Positions 45,715 through 57,828 of a stretch of DNA of 64,000 bases are shown one piece after another. A model generated the notes under the pieces. The model worked only from the letters and a program-made list of their open reading frames with translations, was not told the origin of the DNA and did no database searches. The position numbers and the translations under genes are program-made. The DNA lies in assembly GCA_003971905.1 (NCBI GenBank), contig RSEE01000111.1:1-64000 (forward strand). Direction: 5' to 3'. Source of the DNA: Moniliella sp. 'wahieum'. Its lineage: Eukaryota; Basidiomycota; Moniliellomycetes; Moniliellales; Moniliellaceae. Within the stretch, counting starts at the first letter, position 1; every line of letters begins with the position of its first letter.

Positions 45715-48700
45715 TTAGGCCACCTTGGTCGTCAAGCGGCGGAGGACAGGGACGTTCAAGTACGCGGGGCAGTACGTTTCGATGCCAGTCACTTCACGTG
45801 GCATGGGCAGTTCGTACGGTCCCGCCTCGTCCACTTCGGGCGGGAGAGGAGTGGTCGTTACGGTCGTTGGGTACGACGCGAGCGGCGACGGCTTTGAGGA
45901 TTTCGGGCGAGATGGGGTTCTCGTAATCGGCGACGGCGTAGTGGGAGATGAGTTTTTGGATTTGGGTCGGGGTCAGCATCCAGCACACGTCGTAGATGAT
46001 GTCAATGTCGCCCAGGGTGGCCTTTTTGAGTTGGAGGAGCTTGGTGGCCTGCATGAGGTGTTCGAGCTGGAGCGTGCCTTCGGGCAAGTCGTGGGACTTG
46101 CACCATTCCTCAAGTCGGGTAATGTTGTATTGGATCTGCATTGCGCGTTTCCACGAACAAAAGTTGCGCCGCATCAGCAGGTCGTTGAACGCTGTCACGC
46201 CAATCAACTTGAGCAGCTCGCTGACCACTTGCTGCGTCACGCTCGCCTCGACATAGCACAGCAGAGCCTTCCACACCTGGTTCAGCAGCGCCAGCACATC
46301 GTCCATCGTGTACACCACCGCACCGGCCGAGGGCAAGAGGCGGTTGAACAGTTTTCCTGCCGCCGCTTCGGACGTGACAAAGCCCGGGAGCGCCTGGTGC
46401 TCAATCAACGCCGGCACCACCATCTTGTGCAGGACCTTCTTGACCTCCTGCATCCAAGTGTGGTAAATGTTGTACTCGAGACTGTCGAGGTCATGCTTGA
46501 CAATCGTCACCAGCCGCTCGTAGTCGCCCCACTCGAATTCGTACATGCCCATCTCGTCCATGTCCATGCCCGGGCCAATGCCCTGGAGCATGTCGCTTTC
46601 GGCAATGCACACAAAGCTCAGTACTTCGTGCACGTTCGACAGCCAAAAGATGCCCGGTGCGATGGCCTCCTCGCCCTCGAAGGACATGACGTGTTGCTGG
46701 ATCGTCTGCATCACGTTGGCCAGGAACCGTTCGCTTTCCCGCACCATGCCGTACTTCCACATCTCGTTCGTCACCAGCGAAATAAGATGTGCCGGGAACA
46801 AGACTTCCTTGGGAGATGGTGCGTTGGAAGAAGACGGGGAGGGGATACGTAGCTTCTTGATCAACCCGACCAGTACATCCTCATCCAACGCATCCTCATT
46901 CTCGAGCAAGCGATGATCTCTCGGCCGGATCCGCATCTGGGTCCAACGTCTCCTCGTCCAGCCTCGCAGCAAGGGGCAAGCCGTCAGCGCCAAATGCCAT
47001 GCTCACGTGCCGGTTGGCCATGGCCAAGTCCCGTTTGGCCAGCATCATCTCCCCCTCGTCGCCATCCAAGACGACGTCCGAGTGGCGGCGCCCGCGGCGG
47101 CGCGCGCCCTCCATCGCGGCACCATCCAAGTCGCGGCCCGTGGAGAGTTGGAACGGTTCGGCGCCCTCGTGTCGCGGTGCAGTAGTAGTCTTTTGAAGCG
47201 TGTTGAGCGTCTGGGCGCGACTCAACTGTTCTTGCAATTGGCTCATCTCCTGCCGCAGCCCGCCAATCAGCGCATCCTCTTCGGACGATTGGCTCACCTG
47301 GGCAATCACACGTTCGCGCGCCTCGATCTCTTGGACATACTGCGTCGCCTCTTCGCGCAACGCGGCAATCGTCCGTTCGTATTCGGCCACCCGAAGCGCA
47401 TCGGCCTGTTGCGCATCAGCCTCGGCCTTGGCCAGCTGGAGCGCATCAAACTCGGCCTGGGGCACAGTGGGCTGGCTGAGTTGGTGCTGCAATTCGCGGG
47501 TATGCGCATCCAACTCGGAATGCTTGCCCTGCCATGCCGCCACCTCGGCCTGCATGTCGCGCACCTTGGCTGCCAACTCGCGGTTCTCCCGCGCGCGCGC
47601 TGCAGGATCTGAGTCAACTCCACCACCTTGTTTTCCAACTTGCCGCTGATCTCCTTGAAGTGCTTGGCCGACTTGGCCTCGGCTTTGAGCATCACCATCT
47701 CCTTCTTGGCCAGACGGCGCCGCGTAAGGCTCTGGAGCAACACCACTCCCTTGCGGTCGTGGGCATACCGTCGCCGCCAGCACGCCGCGGAAGAGCGCTT
47801 GCAACCGCGCCGCGGCGCTGTCCAGGCGGGAAGAACGGAAATGGGCACGCACTTGCTGGCCACGAACGTGGGCTTGGATGCGCGTGATGGCGTGGCGGGT
47901 GGCGAGGAACTGTTGGCGTGCCAAGTGCGCCCGACCGGCGGCCTGCACCTTGAGCACAATCGTTTCTCTTCGCAGCGTTTCAAACGCCTGTTGCGCCGCA
48001 CGCATCCGCCACCAGGTTTGTACTGCAACGTGGTCGCCTTGAGGGCAAGGTACCGTTTGCGCGCAACACGGGCACGCAGGTTCTTTTGCAAGAGGATGGT
48101 CAAGTAGTTGAGGCGGTCCTTGCGACGCTGTTCAAAGGCCGCGAGCATGCCTGCCCGGAAAAAGATTTGGTCAGGCCAATCTGATACGAGTCGGGCCCGG
48201 CGCCGACGGCTGCCAAGATGGCTTGGCTCAAGTCTTTGATCGCCTGTTCGCTCGATGCGTCCCAATGGTTGGTTTGGGCCGATGGAACCAACATGTAGTA
48301 GCGCTGTACAAACTCGGCAAACGTCCAGCGTGACGGATAGCCCGCCGAACTGATCCGGATTGTCTCCAACACACCGCACGCACGCAGCTGACCCAACATG
48401 TTCTGCGGCTCCACCACCGCCCACGGTTCCTTGGCTTCGTTGGGCTTGATGCAGCGAATGTAATGCGCGTTGGTCTTATCGATCGTGTCCATCAGCCCGA
48501 CCAGGGAGGCCTTGAACTGCGATCCCAGCGTGGGTTTCTTGATCAATCCCAGGGGCCGCCGTCCGGCCGCTGGCGGCTCGGCGGTAGAAGAGGCAAGCGC
48601 CGTATCAAACACTTCTTTTAAAAAGGGGTTGGTCGTGCCCTGGAGCAAGGCCAGCTGCTCGTCGGGAACTGTATCCTTGTTCTTATCCAGGAACCCGTCC

Positions 48701-50686
48701 ACTCGTACGTCACATCCAGCGCATAGTGGCACACAGTAAAGCTCGATTGGCCAAACCGGGGCTTTTTAAACGCAGTTTTGTACTCGGGCTTGCGGTCAAA
48801 CTGGGTGAACAGTTTGTTAAGGAAGGACTGGTCCGAACCAGAGGGCAAACGCGACTCTTCGTCCAAGAGGGAGAGAATACCAAGACGGGACTCGATCAGG
48901 TTGATGGTCGGTTGGTTGTCGGAAAATTCAATAAAAGTCCACTGGATCTGTTCTTTGACGTACTCCTCTTGTTCCAACCTGAAAACATGGTCGTTAAACT
49001 CATGTTGTAGTCGCTCGTTGGCATAGTTGATGCAAAACTGCTCGTAGCTGTTGACCTTGAAATGCTCAAACCCATAAATGTCCAACACCCAATCATGTTC
49101 TTGCGCAGGTCCTCCGTGTCGGGCGTCAAGGCCAACGATTTGTTCATCTGCGCCACCAGCCAGTCAAACAAGCTGGAATAGACGTACTTGGCCACCGAAT
49201 CACGCACCGCCGTTGCCATCACAGGCGACAAGCTCGACACGATCTTCTCGCCTCGGTGATGATCTGTCGCTTGACCAACCAGCGGCGGAAATCAGATGGA
49301 TCAATGCCAAGAAGATTGGTGGCCATAAACAAGCTGGGGTCGTCATCCGACACCATCGCATCGTTGCGAAGCGAAGTAATCTTTACATTGCCCAAATGGA
49401 GCAAGGCGGCAAGCAGGCGGAACACCTGCCACTGCCGATCCACCGTCAACCCCACTGTGGTCATGGCCGCCTGGGTCTCTCGGAACTCGGCAGCATCGTC
49501 CACACCATTGACCACAGGATCACCGCCCTGATTGAGGTAATGGAACTCCATTGGATCCGACAAGCCTAGGTCTTTGCGTTCCGCTTCGGGAGCACCGGCA
49601 ACGAGTTGATAAAATGTGGTAGTTGCGCTCGGTGGAAGGCTGGTAGATCAATCGGCTCGGCTTCGCTCAAGGAGGTAGGTGCGCATTTGAGCACCGATAA
49701 TCTGGTTCGCTTGTCAAACAGGATCTCAATGTACTTGCCAAAGCGGGAAGAGTTGTCGTTGCGGGTGGTCTTGGCATTGCCAAAGGCCTCCATGACGGGA
49801 TTGGTAGCGAGGATGCGCTCCTCGGTCTCGCTCATTCCGCTGGTCTTGGGTGCATCCTTCTTGCTCCACACGGGCGAGGTGTCCTCTTCGACACTGGCAA
49901 AGTAGCGCATAATGTACGGCCGAGACCGTTTTGCCAGCACCTCTGCATCACATGGTCAGAACCGAAACAAGAGGAGAGGAGGAGTGGGGGGGGACAAAGA
50001 AGCAAACTAAGCAAAACGTACGACTCGCCAGACACGACAATTGTTTGGTCCTTCTCGTCTCGGATCATGTAGCGGTAGGCATCCTCGGCAATGGCAAACA
50101 AATGAGGCTCCATCTCGCCTCGTTTGCGGCCGCTGTAGGCCGTGATGACTTCTGGGGAGTAGAGGTTCATAGGGAAGAAGGGGTTGACGGCGATCAGGAC
50201 AATGCCCGAGTAGGTGTAGATGTTGCGTTGGGAGTAGCGGTTGAGGATGGTGTGCAGCACTGTGGCAAGCGGCTGCGGTTAGTACACAACGCAGCGAGGA
50301 AAGAGCAAGAGACCCAGACACGCACCAGATGGCTCGTTGAGGTGGGACAAGTTGGTCAGGTCGTCGGTGGCCTCGAGCAGGGGGGTTGCGCAGCGGGGGC
50401 AGCTGGCCCTCCGCCAGCTGACCCGAGGCGGTGGCGGCCGCATCCAGCGAAGCGCTCTCCTTGGACGCGCCCGCGGCCAGGGCAGCAATCTTGGTGGCGG
50501 TGGTCTGGAGCACACGCTCGATGCCTGTCTCGTCGTCGACAAAGTGCAGCTCGACGGACCGGAGCTGGCCACGAGGGGGGCGGCAGTGAGGGTGGCGCTG
50601 ACCCAGCCGAGGTCGCGGTGGGGGAACCAGGCGCGTGTGCCAGCCACATAGGGTGCGAGCGCGAGCTCGGCGGCGTGGGACGCCAT
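45715..50686 (-). CDS. Class V myosin heavy chain (fungal Myo2/Myo4 type)
   Basis: A cargo motor that walks on tropomyosin-decorated actin cables. From ATG 50686: [20 protein letters not shown] (SH3-like N-domain), [18 protein letters not shown], an intron 50325-50260 (GTGCGT, TACTAAC), [20 protein letters not shown], then an intron 50021-49943 falling exactly in the P-loop between GES and GAGKT. Motor landmarks follow: [19 protein letters not shown] (switch I), [20 protein letters not shown] (switch II side), [15 protein letters not shown] and [17 protein letters not shown] motifs come next ([40 protein letters not shown]), a coiled coil, and the C-terminal DIL/globular tail (about 46900-45715: [52 protein letters not shown], ending [13 protein letters not shown]). 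Roughly eight frame changes are needed over 5 kb. Size (about 1,560 residues) is normal. Confidence 0.95.
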
Positions 50687-51895
50687 GGCGGTGGGGGGCG
50701 GGGCGGTGGCGACGGCGGTGGAGAGGGCCGAGGGAGGGCCGTGGTGGAGGCGGAGGGAGGGCCGTGGTGGAGGCGATGGAGAAGGCGACGGTGGAGGCGA
50801 TGGGGAAGCCGCTGGATGCGTCGCCGCCGGGACGGGATCGCCTCGGTGGCTGCCTGGCGTGGCCGGCCAAGGTGGAGCGCCTGCGCGCCGACAGGCACCC
50901 GGCCAGTGTGTGGCGCGGCGGCCCCCCCCACTGCCCCGTGCCGCGCCCCGGCCGCTGCTGCTCAGCAGCAACGTCAGCCGCCTCCGCACGGGGCCTGTGT
51001 GCCGCCGCCCCCTCCACGTCGCCGCCGGTTTCAGTATTTCAGTGCTCCACTCCTTCCCCAGGTTCTTTTCCTCAGGTCTGACAGCTGAATCGTCCGTCCT
51101 TTTCGATGGGTCAAGCTATAAGCGACAAAGACATGGCGGTAAGTCAAAGCGGTGAGCCAGAGGTCGTCAAGCAACGTCTGAAGGGAAGGAGATAGGAGGC
51201 AGAAAGTGATGGGGGATAAAGCGAGCAGGGAGTCGGCTACGTCGTTGCGAACGAACCTCTCCCGCGCTGGACTAATACCATCTGGAAGGGAGCGTCCCCG
51301 CGTCATCAAGATTCAACAAAACTTATTGAGGGCCGTGCAGGGGATTGAACCCTATATGAGCGCTACCATCTCACGGGACCCGATATAATCCGGGAGTGGC
51401 AAAATCGGACTTTCCTCAGAGATGGTGTTGTTAACCGCGTTTGACGATATAACAGAGGGGAGGGTCGACGGAAGCGGCGCCAGCCATTGGTCTATCGCCG
51501 TTGCTAAAACTTGTCGAGGAGCGAAGTGTAACGACCTTAGACAAGTACAAGTCCCCGCAGTGACAGAGATCCAGGCGGCGAGACGAGACGACGAAATCAC
51601 AATACTATAGTGCCTGCAAAGTCTATGGCAATAGCTTCCCTAGACAGACCTCTATGGCGCTGGCACCAGTATTGAGGTCATTGCTCTGAACGCGCGCCTC
51701 CACCCCCACAGTTGTATACTCCCATGTCGACGTTGGTGAAAGTAGCGAGACTACTAGGAGAAACATGTAGCCGCTATGAATTCAGGGTATCACCAACAGA
51801 TCTGGTATCTGATCAGCACTATGCATATTATCTCGTAAAGGAGATACCCGGCGCCGACGTCTCTTGAATCAATGCATAAACCTGCGAGTATCATT
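50687..51895. other. Spacer between myosin V and the first Sng1-like gene
   Basis: The first part is the myosin V upstream region. A tRNA-like relic lies near 51310-51395. GC falls from about 51.1 kb into the following island. Confidence 0.5.
51310..51395 (-). pseudogene. Possible tRNA relic lacking an anticodon arm
   Basis: On the minus strand a good B-box/T-arm, TAGGGTTCAATCCCCTG, follows a D-arm-like TGAGATGGTAGCGCTCA. The acceptor strands (CCGTG and CACGG) pair for five bases. The anticodon stem-loop and variable loop are absent: the D arm runs straight into the T arm through a CAT-containing remnant. This suggests a deleted tRNA gene or a tRNA-derived short element rather than a working tRNA. 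Confidence 0.35.
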
Positions 51896-53489
51896 TTACT
51901 TGTGGGTATCTTTCCCCTCAAGACTGTGGAGTAACTCGATGCGATGGCGATGGCGATTCCCGAAGTAGTTCAATGGAAGTAAAACGATAATCCACCCGAA
52001 GAGTACCGGAACATTTCGATACGCGTGGTTTGCTCCGCCATGGGACAGAACAGTCATGAAGAGTTCATATGCGTTGAACGCAGGCCACGCGTAGTGAATC
52101 CGGTAAATTGAGGGGAAATCTCGGGAGGGTTACCGTTGACTGGACTCGCAAAAGAAATGACAGTTAGCGCTTGTGTATATACACCCGTTGAGGCAAAATG
52201 ATACCGAGACGCAGTACTCACGGATACGCTTAACAACGCAGCAGTCAATACGATAGGTGGAAAGAAAAGAAACTCGGTGACCCAGCCAGTATATGTGTCG
52301 AAAACGAGCCACTGGATGAAAGAGTAGCACCAATAAGGGAGCCAATAACCCACAACATACTGCCATGCGGCAATGGAGTCCGCATCGTGGAACATCTCAA
52401 ACCAGAGCCCCACGAAATCCCCATCAAGCACGACACACAACCCAAACCCTAGCCGGAAGGCCCACATTTCCGAAAGGGGGGATTCCAATCATATGAGTCA
52501 AATGGCGAGTCCTTGCATCAGAAACCGATGGGGACCGTAGGCAAAACACTTCCCACGGTGTCTACCCAGAATTTGACGCCAGCAGAAAAGTCGCGTATGT
52601 GTGGCAGGGTTCCTGAAAAGCCAGTAAGAAGAACACGGATGCCCGATAATGGTAGTGGTGTTTCTCCCTGCAGCATCGCTTGCCCATAGTGCGATTGCCA
52701 GAGATCGCTAGCATCGTTGATGGCTGTTTCCATAGATGCCTGAACATTAAGTTCGGTTAGCGCCCACCGAGCGCCGTTGTACTCATATCGGATGGCACTC
52801 TGTGGATCAAACGGTGTGGTATTCTTTCCCTCAATGGCCTGGAGAAAAGAAAGTGTTGCATTGGGAGCAGCAGCGACCAACCCCCAATAATGACCTCTGT
52901 CAGAAAGGAATATGTCAGTACTCTGTAATGGCAAGTTCACATCACAATTGTGGCAGTCCTGGTATTAGGGAAAACTGACCGATAGACTTCATCGTGGGGT
53001 GTGCTAAGGTTGTTGTACTTGGAACAAACGGACCATTCACTCTGCCCTGACAGTGCCTCGGTAGCGTTTCGCACTGCTTCCCCTGCACGTCCACTCGTGA
53101 TTAGCAACATGTCAAGTAACTAGCGGGGAATGCGTACGATTTGCCCACCATCATGGTCCAGGACAAGCACAGGCAGGTTTCTCATCTTGTCATTCTCCTT
53201 GTACGCCGATCCGTAGAGCCATGTGGCGGTGAACCAAGCCACGAGGAAGTACACAGCACCAAATTTGGCCAGGAATCGCAAGTAAGCCGGCTGAAAGGGG
53301 CATTGCCCCTTTAAACCTGTCATTTGACAGAGTGGATGAAACAATCGTATGCCCATCGACTTCGGTATCGATACGATTTTCCATGTCTAAACCTTGCTGC
53401 TTGGCGACCATCGTTGTGCGGTAGGGTTTGGACGTAAAGGGTCGGCTTGATCCGGTGCCAAGAAGCGAACGAGAGCGAATTTGGTGCAA
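51896..53489 (-). CDS. Sng1/DUF3533-family membrane protein, copy A
   Basis: Relatives include yeast Sng1, a plasma-membrane protein linked to nitrosoguanidine and drug resistance. From MHQIRSRSLL (53489) a soluble N-terminus leads to a first membrane segment (FGAVYFLVAWFTATWLYG) followed by NLPVLVLDHDGGQIVRIPR. The large extracytoplasmic domain has SDRGHYWGLVAAAPNATLSF (the family's YWGAVxxxPNAT motif), AIRYEYNGARW and a conserved GxxxxLxxF end. Next come membrane segments (LGFGLCVVLDGDFVGLWFEM, LPYWCYSFIQWLVFDTYTGW, FFPPIVLTAALLSVSV) and a C-terminal PAFNAYELFMTVLSHGGANH with YRNVPVLFGWIIVLLPLNY, ending at TAA 51898-51896. Introns and frame changes separate blocks. It lies divergently to copy B. 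Confidence 0.75.
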
Positions 53490-54982
53490 GAAAGACTGGG
53501 GGGGGGTTGATGAAATGGCTACCGCCTCTAACCTGTAGAGGTGAAGCTGCTAGGGGTTGGTGGAGAGAAGGATGGTAATATCATCCCATGGAAGCGGGCT
53601 TCGCATAAAATGCCACAGTCGAGCTATTGAGCAACCGTTGCCGCAAGGATAGTCACATCCTACTGTGCATCATGCATCCGTCAGCATCGAAGATCGTCTG
53701 CGGTATCTGATCAAATTAGAGGTTGGGGGTGGCCGGTGGGCTGGATTCTCATACTGGTTTGTGCGGTTTGCACCTTCGGAAGACTTTTTTTCCAGCAGGG
53801 AAGTGTAGAACATTGACGCTGATTCGATGGTCCGGAGGACTGACAAAGCTCTCAACAAATCCGGCTACGTCCGTCGGTCGTCCCTTTGTTGTTGCGAGCC
53901 TACACACTAGCAAAGCCCGGGAGAAGTCTATAACCACTCGACACTCAAGCAACACTCTCACAATCCGAGACAGTTTCACAGGTGGCGCATGCACCGTCCC
54001 TAAAAGACCCTACTAATAATCAGTCTGTAGTTCAAAAGCTCGTCAAGCGTCACTAGCTCGCGTCACTGATATACATTCCGACATGGCGGTTGTATGCCTT
54101 TAACCGGTAACCCACCCTTTAGGAGCGAAGCTGCTATTCCGTTCCGAGTGCATTCGGAGATAAAAAGTGTGCACAACTGTTTTCTTACTGTTGGCTAATA
54201 CAGGTTTTGGTCGTTGGGACGAGATGATCGATGGACGTTGAACTCAACGTTCTCAGCAATGAGTAAAAGGGTATCCGATAGCACTTCCTCGCCCTTTGGG
54301 ATCCATCGATCGTCTTCATTCACTTATCAAGGTCTACTACTAAATACGAGTTGCCCACCACAGCCACGTATACTAGCAGTGCCTTCTAGTCAGCACTAGT
54401 CAGGAAGTATCCACCACGGATGGCTGAGTATATGCTAGGTGCGCATCCGGGGTTTCCACCGAGTATCCACCGGGAAAAAATACCTGCCATGCAACCGTGG
54501 TCGTTTGCCGGCGGGATGGACCCTACCATCGTCATCGCGTCATCCATCTGCATGGGCATAGGAGTTGCGACGTAGTAGTACACGATACATGAACGCGCCT
54601 TTTGGTTCTGCTCTGGAGTCGGCAACTGTGTTTTTAAGCCGCTGTCGGGCCGGCATGGCTGTGACTGTGGCGCCGTGCTGTTTTGACGGTGCAATCCAAA
54701 GTCCGATGTTTTACACTTTCAACGCGGCAGAGCTATTCACGAGATTATCGGTTCCTAAGTGGCCTTCTGGCAGCTTGAGACCGTTTGCGCCTTTATTCTG
54801 GGTTGTGCTAGACCACCTTCAACAACTGGTTCTTTCGTCGAGGAGACCTTCGCCCCCGATTCGAACAACAGCAGCTATTCAGATGCTTGAGGAACACCAC
54901 GCCCGTTTCACATCTCATGCTTAAACGGGCCGCGTCGGGAGGAAGGCGACGCTGATACGATCATTGAGCAGGAGATGCACGG
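53490..54982. promoter_or_regulatory. Divergent region between the two Sng1-like genes
   Basis: About 1.5 kb at lower GC than the flanks. No gene was recognised; a 119-codon plus-strand frame at 54565-54924 has no known motif. Any shared promoter elements for the pair would lie here. Confidence 0.45.
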
Positions 54983-56751
54983 ATGGAACCGTTTCTTCGC
55001 GGGGCCATCGTCCATACACGTTCCCTGCATGAGGCGTCACGACAAGACACGATTGAGTATGATGTGTTTGAGTCTGGACTGGGCACGGCGCACGGCCAAT
55101 TCACGGTGGAAAGCATCAAGCCCTTCATTAAGGTCAGTTCAATTTTTATCGTCGTCTTTCTTGGCCTTGCCTACATTGTGCCAGCTGGATTGGTGGATCG
55201 TCGTTCCAGCAGAGCGGCAAGGCATCACGGCTTACTGTGTTACTGCTTGACCTGGACCAAAACGAAATTGGTAAGGAATCCTTTGTACTACTGAGAGTCC
55301 GCGCCGGGCAGACTATTGAACAGATATATACTTCTTTTGTATTCTTCTTTGTAAAAGGGCACAGTCTTGTCGCTGCTGCACACGACTTATCTGGTCAACC
55401 GGGAATCGCCACATTTCGGCAAGTAAACTGGACCTGGGATCAAGGCTATGAAGCCGTTTGGAGGTATGTGCACATCAGAGCCCAATATTAATTCCAGGAA
55501 AAGGTATGCACAAGTGATGCGCACATGAAGAACTGAACTCTCTATGATGCAGAGGTCACGCGTGGGGTGCAATCGCTGCTATGCCAAACGCCACCATGAG
55601 GTTGCTGAATGCGATTGAAAACAGTGGTGATTACGAGCCAACAAGTGCTCTGCAGTACGTGTACAATGAGGCGCGCTGGCCGACGGTGAACATGATGTTC
55701 GTCCAGCCTTCCCTGTCCGCCTTGGTACGTGGTACGCAAAACCAGTGGATGATGAATGCTGGAGCACCACTTTTGGCTTCAGAGGCAAGCCTTTCTCAGC
55801 AGGCAATCAAAACAGTGCTGCAAGGCTTTTCAGCTCGCGTGTTCAACATCAAACCATACGGCATTGGGATCAAGTTTTTGTACCTTCGGTATCGCATGTG
55901 GTTGCCTTTGTGCCGACAGCCTTTGTCATGCTGGCATGCCGGGGGTGGTTGCTGTCTATGGCCCGCCGAAGTATGTCCAGTACATGTTTCTGCGGATTGG
56001 CGCAGCCCTCATCTTTTCTTCTGATTGGCATGTCGTGGGGATTGTGGGTCGAGATGTATCGAGAGACACTGTCCTACTCGGCCACTCAATTTTGTCGCAT
56101 TTGGGGCGTGTACTGGCTATACGCGCTGGTCAACTTTCTCTTCATCGACACGGTCACCAGTTTCCTCCCGCCTCCCGGTGCTCCTTTCTGCATCTTCCTC
56201 GTGGCTATTATATGTACATACCATTCTACTCCTTTTCTGCGTACACACGGCTCTCGATGCCCCACCTTACTGACTGTTTGGCATCTCATCGCAACGCAGC
56301 CATCACAAGTGCTGTTTTCCCACCAGACATCCAACCGCGGTTCTACCATTTTGATTACATCGTTCCAGCCTTGAATTGCTACGAGCTGTACGTTACCATC
56401 GTGACCAACGGGTCTACCTCACGAGTGTATCGGAACTTGCCAGTGTTGTTCGGGCAACTCGTAGCCTATCTCACGCTCAATTTCCTGCTGAACTACCGAA
56501 GGTGGAAATCCGACGTCCGGTCTTACGATGAACAACTTCCAGAACATCAACGCTGGCGGGAAGCCTTGGAAACAAACAGACTCATGACTAATGCTGCTAC
56601 TGCATGCCCCTGGCTCGATGGCCACGGGCAAGCGATCACACATTTTCCTGGTTTCTCCCTAGGAAGCTATTGTCCTCTATACGGTGCGTTTCGATACACA
56701 ATTTACGCATTAACAGAGGGCGTAAACCCTCAGGTAACTCATCGGTATTAA
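54983..56751 (+). CDS. Sng1/DUF3533-family membrane protein, copy B
   Basis: Paralogue of copy A on the opposite strand. Start MEPFLRGAIVHTRSLHEA, then a first membrane segment (IKVSSIFIVVFLGLAYIVPA). After a frame change comes VLLLDLDQNEIGKESF, the family's LLVLDxDxxxIG motif, then GHSLVAAAHDLSGQPGIATF, WGAIAAMPNATMRLLNAIEN, ALQYVYNEARWPTVNMMF and GFSARVFNIKPYGIGIKF. Membrane segments follow (GMSWGLWVEMYRETLSYSAT, WGVYWLYALVNFLFIDTVTS), ending IVPALNCYELYVTIVTNGST and YRNLPVLFGQLVAYLTLNFL. The C-terminal PA.NxYEL...YRN.PVLFG stretch is shared with copy A. Frame changes and probable introns (for example near 55487-55552) are present. Confidence 0.75.
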
Positions 56752-57828
56752 CAACAACGGGGTCACTACTAGTAATGACTGCTGCTCCGCCAACCAGACC
56801 TACACTGAGAGACTCGGTTGATGAGTTTTGCTCTTTGGTCCATCACTTGACGTTTCCCAATAACCACCAATACCGCCGCGCCGTGGCGTATCATAGCCAT
56901 CAGAATATTCACTCCATGAAACGCAACAAAGAGGGACGCGAGAATCCTTTTCTGCGTTAGACGATGTGTGGCGGGGTTGCCACGACGATAAGCAGACTGC
57001 AAGGAACCACCCCTACGGTCTAAACGTTAGGAATGAGCGAAGAGGGACGAGCGACGAGTACTAATTAACAGCGGAATCCCTCGGTTATCGTTTCGCCCTG
57101 TGCACTTTTTACATCAGCTGCCCCGTGCCCCCTTCCACGCCCCCTGCAGCCAGAACGAATCGGTGATATTATTTCTATGTCGGTGTTGGCGAGGGTGGAA
57201 CGGTGGCTACGGTGGCGAAGGGGGAACGGCAGCTGGGGCGAAGGCCCAGCTGACCGGGCCGTAGGCCCGGGGGTCTCCTCGTGATTAATGAAGACCACTG
57301 AACAAGGCCTAAACTACTGGCAGCCAGGGACGAACAACACCAATGGGAGCTCAGCGCCCTCAGCGCCTCAGAGCGCTCCATGTCACAGGCCAAAAAACTA
57401 ATGCCCCTCTGCCTCAGCACGTCGACCACCCTCATCCCTCACCCGGCCTCACCACCCACATCTCTCTACCACACAGACTCATACCCATATCGAATTTTTC
57501 TTCTGCGGTCGATCCGGGTAACGGATCAAGCTGATCAAACGTGGCGCATCGCGCCCAAAAACATATATGTGCGAAATAAGATGCAGGAGATGAGTACAAC
57601 AGAGGGAGTGGGGGTCTGAGATTCGGCGAGTGGGAGAGTGGGACGGTGGGAGATTCGGAGAGTGGGAGAGCGGGAGACTCTGACACTCTAGTTCGGACAT
57701 GTGACAATGAGAAAGGTCAGCGCGACATGAGGATCCGTCCAAGATCCGTGCAAGATCCGAGGGTCTAATAAGGGGAGGGACAACCGTAACCCGTATACCC
57801 GTACCCGTACCCGGCCTTCGTGGCGCAA
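56752..57828. other. Spacer between Sng1-like copy B and the MFS gene
   Basis: No gene was recognised. It includes GAGAGTGGGAGAGTGGGAC-type repeats near 57630-57680 and an alternating CCCGTA tract at about 57790-57812, next to the MFS stop. Confidence 0.5.
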
